Under the pieces are notes generated by a model. That model saw nothing but the letters and a program-made list of their open reading frames with translations, made no database searches and was not told the origin of the DNA. This document shows, one piece after another, positions 16,732 to 25,816 of a stretch of DNA of 41,570 nucleotides. Within the stretch, counting starts at the first letter, position 1, and each line of letters starts with the position of its first letter. This DNA is from an uncultured Muribaculaceae bacterium (GTDB taxonomy: Bacteria > Bacteroidota > Bacteroidia > Bacteroidales > Muribaculaceae): positions 1 through 41,570 of the forward strand of contig CAJLTZ010000008.1 in assembly GCA_905209725.1 (NCBI GenBank). Direction: 5' to 3'. The translations under genes were made by a program, and so were the position numbers.

Positions 16732-16905
16732 ATGAAGAGATTACTAGTCCTTGCTGCATTCGCAGCAACCAACTGTATACCCGCACCGGCGCAGAAGATA
16801 CATTCCACGGACAGCCAGTTTCGCGCCGATGTGAAAATCAAATTCGCCGACAGCAAATAAAGGGCAGCGTGGAAAAACAAGTCGAAGAAACAATTTTTCT
16901 ATTAA
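16732..16905 (+). pseudogene. small secreted DUF6150-like protein interrupted by one in-frame TAA
   Basis: ATG 16732 gives a 42-residue product with a signal peptide (about 1-20, MKRLLVLAAFAATNCIPAPA) followed by QKIHSTDSQFRADVKIKFAD, Ser, Lys, then TAA at 16858-16860. In the same frame, reading continues RAAWKNKSKKQFFY to a TAA at 16903-16905. Small exported Bacteroidota proteins of the DUF6150 type carry repeats such as [V/A]DSKYxADxK and end in an AGW(R/K)NxSKKxxxY tail. The stop therefore sits where Tyr (TAT/TAC) is expected. One point mutation, a sequencing error or, less likely, readthrough would explain it. It is 14 nt after recQ. The family assignment is from memory of the pattern. 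Confidence 0.55.
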
Positions 16906-16977
16906 ACGAGCGTTAAATGATTTAGTTAATATTACGAATTTGGTTAAACTAACTGAATCAACTGCATCAGCACAACA

Positions 16978-18921
16978 ATGAAAAAGACTTTAGTGGCAGC
17001 ACTCGGCGCAGGCGCCGTGGCTCTGGCTTTTGCGGCAAAGGACCCTGTGATCATGACGGTCAATGGGGTTGACGTGCCGAAGTCGGAGTTTGAATACCTC
17101 TACAACAAGAACGCACAGCAGCAGACCACTCCGCAGAATCTTGACGAATATGTGGAGATGTTCAAACTTTACAAGATGAAGGTGGCCGACGCCAAGGCAG
17201 AGGGTATCGACACTCTTTCCACCTTCCAGAAGGAGACCGAGCAATATCGTCACGAACTTGCCGCTCCCTATCTTGCCGACTCTGTGTATCTCAACAGTTT
17301 AGTGCAGGAGGCCTACGACCGAGGCCGCGAGGAGGTGGAGGCCATCCACATCCTTCTCTTCAAAGACCGCCGCAACCCCGACGCCAATCCCGCCATCAAG
17401 CAGCGTCTCGACAGCATCCGCAAGGAGATTGCGGCCGGTGCTGATTTCGCCGAGATGGCAGCCAAGTATTCGCAGGACCGCGCCAGCAACAGCAAGGGTG
17501 GCCGCATGGGTTTCATCCAGGCCAACACTTTCCCCTATGAATTCGAGAAAACAGCCTTCTCGCTCAAGGAGGGTGAGCTTTCCGACGTGATTGAGAGCCC
17601 AGTGGCCTATCACGTGCTCAAGGGTGGCAAGCACCGTCCCGCACGTGGCAAAGTGCTCGTGGGCCACATCCTCAAGATGACTCAGGGCAAGACTCCCGAG
17701 GAACAGGCACGCGCCAAACAACAGATTGACAGTATCTATCAGGAACTCTTGAAGAGCCCCGAAAACTTCGGCGCCATGGCAATGCAGCTGAGCGACGACC
17801 GCGGTTCCGCTCGCCAGCAGGGCATGCTCCCGATGTTCGGCGCCGGCGAGATGGTGGAGGAATTCGACAGCGTGGCTTTTGCCACTCCTCTGCTCTCCAT
17901 CAGCGAGCCCTTCCAGAGCCCCTTCGGATGGCACATCATCCGCAAATATGACTTCCGCGAACCTGACGGCATCGCCGCAGTGAAGCCCCGCGTGCTCAAT
18001 ATGATCAAGCGTCCCACCGACCCCCGCTTCGGCATGGTGCGCGACCAGCAGACCCAGCGTCTCGCCCGCAGCCACAAAGCTCGCCTCAATGAGAAAACGC
18101 TCGCTGCCCTCCGCGCCGACGTGGCCACTATGGGTCTCGACTCCGCTTTCTTCGCAAAATGGAACTCCGCAGCATTCGCAGGCCAGGAATTCGCCACAAT
18201 CGACGGCAAGAAGATTCCTCTCGCAGGCTTCATCGGCGAAATCTCCCAGATTCGTCAGCCCAACCCCGCTGTAGCCGCTGAATTACTCGACAATAATATC
18301 GCTGCAAGCTGGAACGGCATGCTCGTTGACGCCGAAGAGGCTCGTCTCGACCGCACCGTGCCCGACTATCACAACCTCCTTAAGGAATATGTGGATGGTT
18401 CGCTGCTCTATGAGGTGAGCGTTCGCAAGGTATGGGACAAGGCTGCCAAGGACACAGAAGGCCTTGCCAAATATTTCGAGGCCAACAAGGGCAACTACAC
18501 ATGGAAAGAGCCCCGCGCAAAAGGCTTCCTCGTGCAGACAGCCAATGACTCAGTGGCCAAACTCATCCAGGATCGCGCCATGACGCTCGGCCGCGACACT
18601 CTCGCCCAGACCATCCGCAAGGAATTCCGCACTAATGCCGCCATCGACAAGGTGCTTGTGGCCAAGGGTTCCAATCCCATGGTCGACAATATCGCCTTCG
18701 GAGGTCCGAAAGTGACTCCTAAAATGGCCGACAAGCCTGTATACTTCATGCTCGATCTCCGCGTAATCACCACCCCCGAGGAGGTGAACGACGTCAAGGG
18801 TCAGGTCACAACAGACTATCAGAATGAATTCCAGCAGGCCTGGGAGGAGGAATTGCGCAGCAAATATCCTGTCACAGTCAATCCCAAAGTATTAAAGCAA
18901 GTTAAAGTGGCGAAGAAATAG
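16978..18921 (+). CDS. periplasmic peptidyl-prolyl isomerase, parvulin type, two domains
   Basis: A 647-residue exported protein with a signal peptide (about 1-19). Two parvulin/rotamase domains are seen: EVEAIHILLFKDRR...GGRMGFIQANTFPYEFEKTAF...SPVAYHVLKGGKHRPA (about 118-222), and GKVLVGHILKM...MLPMFGAGEMVEEFDSVAFA...SPFGWHIIRKYDF (about 223-322). The long C-terminal region (about 325-647) is chaperone-like with no further PPIase motif. The N-terminal segment MTVNGVDVPKSEFEYLYNK is SurA/PpiD-like. Role: folding of outer-membrane proteins. It starts the envelope cluster and is closed by a terminator, so it is transcribed apart from the next two. Confidence 0.88.
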   Translation: MKKTLVAALGAGAVALAFAAKDPVIMTVNGVDVPKSEFEYLYNKNAQQQTTPQNLDEYVEMFKLYKMKVADAKAEGIDTLSTFQKETEQYRHELAAPYLADSVYLNSLVQEAYDRGREEVEAIHILLFKDRRNPDANPAIKQRLDSIRKEIAAGADFAEMAAKYSQDRASNSKGGRMGFIQANTFPYEFEKTAFSLKEGELSDVIESPVAYHVLKGGKHRPARGKVLVGHILKMTQGKTPEEQARAKQQIDSIYQELLKSPENFGAMAMQLSDDRGSARQQGMLPMFGAGEMVEEFDSVAFATPLLSISEPFQSPFGWHIIRKYDFREPDGIAAVKPRVLNMIKRPTDPRFGMVRDQQTQRLARSHKARLNEKTLAALRADVATMGLDSAFFAKWNSAAFAGQEFATIDGKKIPLAGFIGEISQIRQPNPAVAAELLDNNIAASWNGMLVDAEEARLDRTVPDYHNLLKEYVDGSLLYEVSVRKVWDKAAKDTEGLAKYFEANKGNYTWKEPRAKGFLVQTANDSVAKLIQDRAMTLGRDTLAQTIRKEFRTNAAIDKVLVAKGSNPMVDNIAFGGPKVTPKMADKPVYFMLDLRVITTPEEVNDVKGQVTTDYQNEFQQAWEEELRSKYPVTVNPKVLKQVKVAKK

Positions 18922-18969
18922 CGCAACCCCAACTTGCACAGCCGCTGAAAATCAGCAGAATATCACATC

Positions 18970-19007
18970 AATGGCGTGCTTCTTCGCGAAGCGCGCCATT
19001 ATCTTTT
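18970..19007 (+). terminator. intrinsic terminator after the first PPIase
   Basis: A 13-pair stem (18970-18982 with 18988-19000, one G-U) closes a five-base loop beginning TTCG and is followed by ATCTTTTT (19001-19008). Confidence 0.85.
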
Positions 19008-19029
19008 TCCATATGTCGGGGAAATTTGT

Positions 19030-19037
19030 TAAATTTG
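19030..19037 (+). promoter_or_regulatory. -7 element for the PPIase lipoprotein operon
   Basis: TAAATTTG matches the -7 consensus and lies 27 nt before the ATG at 19065. The -33 region has only a T-run (19004-19008) shared with the preceding terminator. Confidence 0.55.
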
Positions 19038-19064
19038 CGTGATATATTGACGTATAATATTGAG

Positions 19065-19979
19065 ATGCGCCGAAAGATTCTGTCCATATTGACTATCGGT
19101 ATGTTGCTACTTGCCACAGCATGTGGCGATAAGCAGACATCTGCTCCCGGCTCGGATGAAATGCTCGTGCAGGTGGGCGATTCGGCCTTGATGCTCCGGG
19201 ATGTGCTCTCACGCATCCCTTCAGGCCTTTCGCCCGAAGACAGCACCGAGATGTTCAATACTATCGTGAACACATGGGTGCGCCGCATGGTGCTTTCCGA
19301 CCTCGCCGAGAAAAACATACCCGACATGCAGAAAATAGAGGATATGGTGGAGAGCTACCGCGACGGCCTGATTGTGGACCGCTATCTCGAACTTATGGAT
19401 GCGCAGCGCGAGCCAGGAGAGAACGAGCAGCGTATCAAGACATATTATCAGCAGCATGGCGAGGAACTTGTGCTTAAGGAGCCGATTGTGCAGGGAATCT
19501 TCCTCAAGACTCCTTCCGACGATGAATCGGCTGGCCAGTTGCGCGAATGGATGCGCCGTGCGAATGCCGACGCCATCGACAAGATTGAGAAGCGCGGCTT
19601 GAAACACGCTTTGCAATACGACGTTTTCCTCGACCGCTGGATTCCCTGGCACCGCCTGGCTCAACAGATTCCTTACCGCTTCTTTGATGCCGATGCCTTT
19701 GTGGAGAGTCAGCGCGATTTCGAGACGGAATATGCCGGTTCGCTATATCTGCTGCATATCTCCAAGTATGTGCCGAGCGGTCAACCAATGCCTTACGACT
19801 ATGCCCGAGAGGTGATTGCCGGCATTCTGCGCCGCAGCGACCTGACCCGAAGCCGCGAGCAACTGCTCCGCGACATCTATCGCGACCAGATGAAGGAGGG
19901 CGTGCTCAAGACCGGCAGCTTCGACCCGATTGCCGGCAAAATGAAACAGGAACAATTGAATCAAAAGAATCAAAAGTGA
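19065..19979 (+). CDS. SurA-like N-terminal lipoprotein of the PPIase cluster
   Basis: ATG 19065 is chosen because it creates a lipoprotein signal (MRRKILSILTIGMLLLATAC, lipobox Cys20); an upstream in-frame ATG (19026) lies on top of the promoter. The mature protein is helical and begins with MLVQVGDSALMLRDVLSRIP, the N-terminal strand-helix seen in SurA-type chaperones. The parvulin core in the middle is poorly conserved and I see no clear active-site motif, so it may be a chaperone only. Length is 304 residues. It overlaps the next gene by 4 nt (GTGA), consistent with a shared operon for outer-membrane protein folding. Confidence 0.75.
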   Translation: MRRKILSILTIGMLLLATACGDKQTSAPGSDEMLVQVGDSALMLRDVLSRIPSGLSPEDSTEMFNTIVNTWVRRMVLSDLAEKNIPDMQKIEDMVESYRDGLIVDRYLELMDAQREPGENEQRIKTYYQQHGEELVLKEPIVQGIFLKTPSDDESAGQLREWMRRANADAIDKIEKRGLKHALQYDVFLDRWIPWHRLAQQIPYRFFDADAFVESQRDFETEYAGSLYLLHISKYVPSGQPMPYDYAREVIAGILRRSDLTRSREQLLRDIYRDQMKEGVLKTGSFDPIAGKMKQEQLNQKNQK

Positions 19980-21331
19980 AGATAAGAAACATTATATTGG
20001 CGGCTGTGGCCTTTGCCACGCTTTGCGCCATCGCGGCTCCCACAAAGAAGAATGTCGTGGATGAGGTGGCCTGGATTATCGGCGACGAACCGATTTTCCG
20101 CAGCGAAATCGAGGAGCAGTATCAGCAGGCACGTCAGGAGGGCACAAACATCGCCGGTGACCCTTATTGCGTAATCCCGGAAAGGATTGCCGTGGAGAAA
20201 CTCTATCTGCACCAGGCTAAACTCGACACCGTGGAGGCACCTGAATCGCAGGTGGCCGCCGGAGTGGACAAACGCCTCAATTATTTCATCGCCAACCTTG
20301 GATCGAAGGAAAAGGTTGAGGAGTATTTCCACAAGCCTCTTCCCGCACTGCGCGAGCAGCTGATGGACCTGATGCGAAATAATTACATTGTGGAGCAGGT
20401 GCAGAATTCCCTCACCAAGGATATCAAGGCCACACCCAATGAGGTGCGTAAATATTTCGATGCTCTTCCCCCCGACAGCGTGCCTTATGTGCCGATGATG
20501 GTGGAGGCGCAGTTGATTTCCGTAAATCCCATTGTGCCGCAGCAGGAGATCGATGATGTGAAGGCCCGTCTTCGCGACATGGCCGACCGAGTGAACCGTG
20601 GCGAGGCCAATTTCAGCACGCTCGCCATCATGTACAGCGAGGATGGCTCCGCAATGCAGGGCGGCGAACTCGGTTTCCACGGCCGCGCCGACTTCGTGCC
20701 TGAATTCTCCGCCGTGGCCTTCAACCTCAACGACCCCAAGCGCGTGTCACGCATCGTGGAGACTGAATATGGCTATCATATCATCCAACTTATCGAGAAG
20801 CGTGGCGACCAGGCCAACTTCCGCCATATCCTCCTCACTCCCAAAATCAGCGACCAGAGCCTCAAGGATGCTGTGGTGAAGCTCGACTCCCTCCGCAAGG
20901 AGATCGTGGCCGGCAAATTCACTTTCGAGCAGGCCGCAAGATATGTGTCGCAGGACAAGGACACCAAAAACAATGAGGGCATCATGATGAATGCCGCAAA
21001 TGGTTCATCGCGCTTCGAGATGCAGGATCTTCCCCCTGAAATCGCCAAGAAAATCGAGCTTATGCAACCCGGCGACATCTCCGAGGCCTTCATAATGAAA
21101 GACCCGAAGAAAAACCGCGACGTGGTGGCCATCGTGCGCCTCAAGGAGCGCGTGCCCGGACATCGCGCCACCCTTGCCGACGATTTCAACATGATCAAGC
21201 AGATGTATGAAAACCATGCCAAGCAGAAGGTGCTCACGGAATGGGTGGAACAAAAGATTCAGAACACCTATACCCGCATCAGCGAGGGATGGGATAATTG
21301 CGAATTTAATTACAAAGGATGGGTGAAATAA
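19976..21331 (+). CDS. periplasmic chaperone/peptidyl-prolyl isomerase SurA-like
   Basis: 451 residues with a GTG start overlapping the previous stop. Signal peptide about 1-21 (MKIRNIILAAVAFATLCAIA). VDEVAWIIGDEPIFRSEIEE (about 28-47) is the classic SurA N-terminal motif. A first parvulin domain (about 170-275) contains VEAQLISVNP...SEDGSAMQGGELGFHGRADFVPEFSAVAF...ETEYGYHIIQLIEKRG. A second, more divergent one (about 276-385) contains ANFRHILLTPKIS. Role: delivery of unfolded outer-membrane proteins to the BAM complex. Its stop lies inside the first codons of the OstA-like gene, so the operon continues. Confidence 0.9.
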   Translation: MKIRNIILAAVAFATLCAIAAPTKKNVVDEVAWIIGDEPIFRSEIEEQYQQARQEGTNIAGDPYCVIPERIAVEKLYLHQAKLDTVEAPESQVAAGVDKRLNYFIANLGSKEKVEEYFHKPLPALREQLMDLMRNNYIVEQVQNSLTKDIKATPNEVRKYFDALPPDSVPYVPMMVEAQLISVNPIVPQQEIDDVKARLRDMADRVNRGEANFSTLAIMYSEDGSAMQGGELGFHGRADFVPEFSAVAFNLNDPKRVSRIVETEYGYHIIQLIEKRGDQANFRHILLTPKISDQSLKDAVVKLDSLRKEIVAGKFTFEQAARYVSQDKDTKNNEGIMMNAANGSSRFEMQDLPPEIAKKIELMQPGDISEAFIMKDPKKNRDVVAIVRLKERVPGHRATLADDFNMIKQMYENHAKQKVLTEWVEQKIQNTYTRISEGWDNCEFNYKGWVK

Positions 21332-23499
21332 GCAGGCATACATCCCGGATGGCTCGGGCTGTGGCTTTTGTGGTGGCGTCGCTGTTCTGCATTGCGGCCA
21401 TCTCCATCTGGGGACAGGCACAGAAGCAGCAGAAAAAGGCTCCCGCACAGAAGGAGACTTTCACGCGCCCCAAACCCACAAAACCCATCAAGCCCTCTGT
21501 TCCTTCTGCCAACCGATACCAGGAGGACAAGGTGTTTCTCGAAAATGCCGACTCCCTCTATCGCCCCAAGGATGAGTATGAGGAGTTTCAGGTGGTGAAG
21601 GGCAACGTGTGCTTCCGCCATGGAAGCATGTTCATGTATTGCGACTCCGCTTTCTATTATCCTGAGAAGAATTCGATGGATGCCTTCGGACATGTGAAGA
21701 TGAGCCAGGGCGACACACTCTTCGTATTCTCCGACAAACTATATTACGACGGCACGGCTCGCCACGCTACTCTCGTAAAGGGACCTTCCCGTCCCGATGT
21801 GCAGTTGAAAAACCGGAATGTGACGCTTACCACCGACTCGCTCGACTACGACCTGAATACGGAGATGGGCTGGTACACCACAGGCGGCCGCCTCGAGGAT
21901 GATGTCAATACGCTGACCTCGATTTATGGCGAATATTCCCCGGCCACGAAACTGGCGCGCTTCCGCAACGACGTGCTGCTCGTGAACCGCAAGGATGGCT
22001 ACCGGATGATTACCGAGGAACTCGACTACAACACCGGCACCCATATCGCCAATATCAACCAGCCCACCATGATTGAGGGCGCCAACGACACCATCATCAC
22101 CTCCCAGGGATGGTACGACACGCGCACCGACCATGCCCAGCTCACGTCGCGCTCCACCATCCTCCACGCCGATTCCTCCCGCAATATCACCACCCTCGAG
22201 GGGGACTCTATAATCTACGACAAACATACCCGCATAAGCCGGGCATACATGTTCCGCGACCCCGCCAAACAGCAACGCCCCATGGTGCTCACCGACACTG
22301 CACGCAAGGTGCAGCTTATCGGCGGCTATGGTGAATATAACGACTCCACGCGAATGGCTCTCAGCGCGGATTATCCTCTGCTTATAGAGTATTCGCGTCC
22401 CGACACCCTTTTCCTGCGCGCCGACACTATCCTGTCGCTGATTGTCACGGAGATGGTGTGGCCCGACTCTCTTGCCACTCCACGCTCCGCCGAACTGCGT
22501 GCGCGCCTAAGGGCTTTTTCCGGTCCGCAGGAGATGGCCGACTCCATGCACATCACTCTCCGTCTCCTCCCGCCTGACCTTCCGCGCCCATCCTCCGGCA
22601 GCAGCATCCCCATTGAAGTGGTAGAAGAGCGCGAAGAAATAATCACAGACCGGACAGATCGGAAAAGTCCGACAAGTCCGACCAGTCCTATAAGTCCGAC
22701 AAGTCTGACCCGTCCTATAAGTCCGACAAGTCTGACCCGTCCTATAAGTCCGACAAGTCCGACCGATACTCTCAAAAGGCTCGATGCCTTGGGGCGCGAC
22801 TCGGCGTTTATGGTGCCGAAGGATTTCCATGTGGCAAAGGCGTTGAAGCGGGCCCGATTCTTCAATAACGACCTGCAGGGAATTGCCGACACCCTCATCT
22901 TCCGTGAGCGCGACTCGCTGCTATTCATGATCCGCAAACCAGTGGTATGGAGCGGCGAAAGGCAGGTATACGGCAACCTTATCAAGGTGCATTTCAATGA
23001 CTCCACGGCCGACTGGGCTCACCTGCCCGAATCCGGCATGGTGGCCGAGCATGTTGACGAGGATTTCTACAACCAGCTCTCCGGCTCCGACCTCAAGGCT
23101 TGGTTCAAGGATCAGTCCCTGAAGCATCTGGAAGTGGAGGGAAATGTGCAGACCATCATACTCCCGCAGGAAAACGACTCCACTTATAATAAACTCGTCA
23201 ACGCCGAGAGCAGTTATCTCACTGTGGATATGAACGGCAACAAGATGGAGCATATGAAGATGTGGCCGGAAGTGACAGGCAGCGTAATCCCGCTTTTCGA
23301 GATCAAGAAAGCAGATCAATTTATCGAGGGTTTCCACTGGCTGGAGGCGCTGCGCCCGAAGCGGGAATGGTATGGCGACCAAGTGCGCTGGCTCGATGAA
23401 TTGGGTGATGTGCCCGACGAACTTGACCAATATTTCAACGAGGCTCCCATTGTGCGCAAACGGGCCAAGTCGCCCTTCTCACCCATAGTTCCCAAATAA
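21319..23499 (+). CDS. OstA/LptA-like outer-membrane LPS transport protein
   Basis: A 726-residue OstA-like protein. ATG 21319 overlaps the SurA-like stop by 13 nt; ATG 21349 would start directly at the signal sequence (MARAVAFVVASLFCIAAISI) and is an alternative. OstA/LptA-type beta-jellyroll repeats run from about 65 to 400 (for example YRPKDEYEEFQVVKGNVCF, DAFGHVKMSQGDTLFVFSDK, DSLDYDLNTEMGWYTTGGR). Near residue 450 a low-complexity Ser-Pro-Thr linker interrupts the chain, then another OstA-like segment follows. Inferred role: the periplasmic or outer-membrane side of lipopolysaccharide transport. It ends 2 nt before mutL. Confidence 0.85.
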   Translation: MGEISRHTSRMARAVAFVVASLFCIAAISIWGQAQKQQKKAPAQKETFTRPKPTKPIKPSVPSANRYQEDKVFLENADSLYRPKDEYEEFQVVKGNVCFRHGSMFMYCDSAFYYPEKNSMDAFGHVKMSQGDTLFVFSDKLYYDGTARHATLVKGPSRPDVQLKNRNVTLTTDSLDYDLNTEMGWYTTGGRLEDDVNTLTSIYGEYSPATKLARFRNDVLLVNRKDGYRMITEELDYNTGTHIANINQPTMIEGANDTIITSQGWYDTRTDHAQLTSRSTILHADSSRNITTLEGDSIIYDKHTRISRAYMFRDPAKQQRPMVLTDTARKVQLIGGYGEYNDSTRMALSADYPLLIEYSRPDTLFLRADTILSLIVTEMVWPDSLATPRSAELRARLRAFSGPQEMADSMHITLRLLPPDLPRPSSGSSIPIEVVEEREEIITDRTDRKSPTSPTSPISPTSLTRPISPTSLTRPISPTSPTDTLKRLDALGRDSAFMVPKDFHVAKALKRARFFNNDLQGIADTLIFRERDSLLFMIRKPVVWSGERQVYGNLIKVHFNDSTADWAHLPESGMVAEHVDEDFYNQLSGSDLKAWFKDQSLKHLEVEGNVQTIILPQENDSTYNKLVNAESSYLTVDMNGNKMEHMKMWPEVTGSVIPLFEIKKADQFIEGFHWLEALRPKREWYGDQVRWLDELGDVPDELDQYFNEAPIVRKRAKSPFSPIVPK
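22689..22759 (+). repeat. in-frame 27-nt tandem repeat in the OstA-like gene
   Basis: Two identical 27-nt units (22689-22715 and 22716-22742) and a partial third (22743-22759) encode ISPTSLTRP twice, flanked by related Ser-Pro-Thr codons from about 22663 to 22764. The unit is a multiple of three, so copy changes keep the frame. Confidence 0.9.
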
Positions 23500-23501
23500 T
23501 C

Positions 23502-25343
23502 ATGGCAGATATAATCAGACTTCTTCCCGATTCGGTGGCCAACCAGATAGCGGCCGGCGAGGTGATACAGCGTCCTGCTTCGGTAATCAAGGAACTGGTG
23601 GAGAATGCGGTGGACGCCGGTGCCACAGAGATTCACATCGAGGTGAAGGATGCCGGCAAGACACTCATCCGCGTGGCCGACAATGGCATAGGGATGAGCG
23701 AGACCGATGCCCGCATGGCTTTCGAGCGACACGCCACTTCAAAAATCCGGCAGGCGGAGGACCTTTTCTCCCTGCGCAGCATGGGATTCCGTGGCGAGGC
23801 TCTTCCCTCGATATGCGCCATCTCGGAGGTGGAGATAAAGACGCGCACTGCCGAAAATCCCGTAGGCACACGCCTTGTGATTGTGGGCAGCAATGTGGAG
23901 ACGCAGGAGCCCACCGTCTGCGACAAGGGCACCATCATCTGCGTGAAAAAGCTCTTTTTCAACGTTCCCGCACGCCGCAAATTCCTCAAGAGCGACAGTT
24001 CGGAACTCTCGGCGATAATGCGGGAATTCGAGCGGCTGGCACTTGTGAACAACAATCTGCGCATGAGCATCGACAGCGGCACTCGGCGCACCGACCTGCG
24101 CCCCGCCACTCTCAAGCGCCGCATCGAGGAGATTTGGAAAAACAGCCTCAGCGCCGACAGCCTCATTCCTGTGGATGTCGACACCACGCTGGTGAAAATC
24201 GAGGGGTTTGTGAGCCGTCCGGAATTTGCCCGACGCCGCAATCCGCTCCAATATTTCATCGTCAATGGCCGCAACATGCGCCACCCATATTTCCATAAGG
24301 CTGTATTATCATGCTTCCAGGGGCTAATAGCAAGCGACACTCAGCCCTGCTATTTCCTGAAATTCACGGTGGATCCGGCATCTATCGATGTCAATATCCA
24401 TCCCACCAAGAATGAGATAAAGTTTGAATATGAGCATGAGATCTGGCCTATTCTTGTGTCGGCTGTAAAGACCTCGCTGGGCAAGAACGCGGCTGTGCCG
24501 AGCATTGACTTCACGAGCGATCCGCTCCCGCTCGAGCCTATTCATCAGGGCGATGCGCCGCGCTGTCCCACTCCCGATTTCTCCCCGGATTATAATCCCT
24601 TCAAGCAAGACCGACGCCAGACGCGCGTGGATTCCAACTGGCAGACGCTGTATGAGAATTTCCGGGATTCCGCCCCGGGAGGACCTTCCGCTCCAGAGAT
24701 GCCGCAACCTGACACAGCCACTCTTTTCGAGGAATCGCAGCAAAGCGAAAGCCAGCCTATCTGCATGCAGTATGCGATGAAATATATCGTTACCACCTCG
24801 CTCGACGGCCTGATGCTCATTGACCAGCACCGAGCCCACGTGAAGATTCTCTATGAGGAGAACATGCGACGCGCGGAACATGCGGAGGTGGTGTCGCAGT
24901 CGGTGATGTTCCCGGAAACTGTGGAGCTCTCAGAGTCACAACTGGCCGCTTTCGGCGAGGTAAGCGAGGAGTTGCAACGCGCCGGTTTCCGCATTGAGTA
25001 TGACAGCGACAACCGGTTTCACATCATGGGCGTACCGGCCTCATCGTCTGGCGGTGACTCGGCATCCGCGGCCGACATAGTGCTGCGCATCCTCGACAGT
25101 GTTATAGAGGATTCCGCCAATTATGGCTCAGATTCGCCGACCACAGCCGTATCGGTGCGCCAGAAAGTGGCTCTCGTTATGGCCCGCTCTGCAGCCATAC
25201 GCCGAGGCGTGCGCCTTAGCCAGGATGAGATGGAAAACCTCGTGAGCCGTCTCTTCAGCCTCCCCGACCCATCCTTCACCCCTTCGGGAAATCCCATCTT
25301 CACAGTGCTCAATGACGAGCGAATCTCCCGCCTCCTCCAGTAA
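23502..25343 (+). CDS. mutL: DNA mismatch repair protein MutL
   Basis: Links MutS recognition to strand removal in mismatch repair. The GHKL ATPase domain is complete: ELVENAVDAGA (about 31-41), VADNGIGM (about 58-65), ATSKI (about 80-84) and GFRGEALPSI (about 94-103). The dimerisation domain is C-terminal (about 415-613). The endonuclease motif DQHA(x)2E(x)4E is altered to DQHRAHVKILYE, with Arg and Val at two conserved positions. I believe related Bacteroidota MutL proteins share this, but nicking activity is uncertain. It follows the OstA-like gene by 2 nt and is convergent with ruvX. Confidence 0.95.
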   Translation: MADIIRLLPDSVANQIAAGEVIQRPASVIKELVENAVDAGATEIHIEVKDAGKTLIRVADNGIGMSETDARMAFERHATSKIRQAEDLFSLRSMGFRGEALPSICAISEVEIKTRTAENPVGTRLVIVGSNVETQEPTVCDKGTIICVKKLFFNVPARRKFLKSDSSELSAIMREFERLALVNNNLRMSIDSGTRRTDLRPATLKRRIEEIWKNSLSADSLIPVDVDTTLVKIEGFVSRPEFARRRNPLQYFIVNGRNMRHPYFHKAVLSCFQGLIASDTQPCYFLKFTVDPASIDVNIHPTKNEIKFEYEHEIWPILVSAVKTSLGKNAAVPSIDFTSDPLPLEPIHQGDAPRCPTPDFSPDYNPFKQDRRQTRVDSNWQTLYENFRDSAPGGPSAPEMPQPDTATLFEESQQSESQPICMQYAMKYIVTTSLDGLMLIDQHRAHVKILYEENMRRAEHAEVVSQSVMFPETVELSESQLAAFGEVSEELQRAGFRIEYDSDNRFHIMGVPASSSGGDSASAADIVLRILDSVIEDSANYGSDSPTTAVSVRQKVALVMARSAAIRRGVRLSQDEMENLVSRLFSLPDPSFTPSGNPIFTVLNDERISRLLQ

Positions 25344-25375
25344 TCTTGCCGTGAATTGCTGCGGACTGTAAAAGA

Positions 25376-25804
25376 TTATGGCATTGTCGGGCCGGGCTGT
25401 CGGGATTCAAGCCAGGTGGTGAGGATGATCACGGCCGCCATTTCATCGGCACGTCCCTTCTCCTGACGCTGACCTTTGCGGAATCCTCCGGCTATCATCT
25501 CGCGGTGGGCTATCGTGGAGGTGAATCGTTCATCCACCATCTCCACGGGTATCTGGGGCAATTCCTTTGCCAGCCTAACTAAAAAAGGACGGATATATCG
25601 CATTGATTCCGACGGCTCGCCGTTCAGCGTTTTCGGTTCGCCTACAAGTATGCGCTCCACAGGTTCTCCGCTGCAATAATCCTTGAGGAATTGCAACAGG
25701 TCGCAGGTGCGCTGCGTTGGAAGTCCGTTGGCTGCTATCTGCAAAATGTCGGTCACAGCCACACCGCAGCGCTTTCTCCCATAATCAATGGCAAGTATTC
25801 GCAT
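25376..25804 (-). CDS. ruvX: putative pre-16S rRNA nuclease / Holliday junction resolvase-like (YqgF)
   Basis: YqgF-family RNase H-fold nuclease, linked in other bacteria to maturation of the 16S rRNA 5' end. N-terminal MRILAIDYGRKRCGVAVTD carries the first catalytic Asp (Asp7). VGEPKTLNGEPS is the family GxP segment, and VDERFTST and ADEMAAVIIL carry the other acidic residues. The start at 25804 fits the family; an upstream in-frame start (25855) would overlap the rubrerythrin terminator. 142 residues, normal size. Confidence 0.9.
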   Translation of the reverse strand: MRILAIDYGRKRCGVAVTDILQIAANGLPTQRTCDLLQFLKDYCSGEPVERILVGEPKTLNGEPSESMRYIRPFLVRLAKELPQIPVEMVDERFTSTIAHREMIAGGFRKGQRQEKGRADEMAAVIILTTWLESRQPGPTMP

Positions 25805-25816
25805 AGAATTATATAG

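Noticed and set aside
16858..16860. Programmed stop-codon recoding (for example by a suppressor tRNA)
   Set aside because: Only one case is seen and neighbouring genes use TAA as a normal stop; point mutation or sequencing error is simpler.
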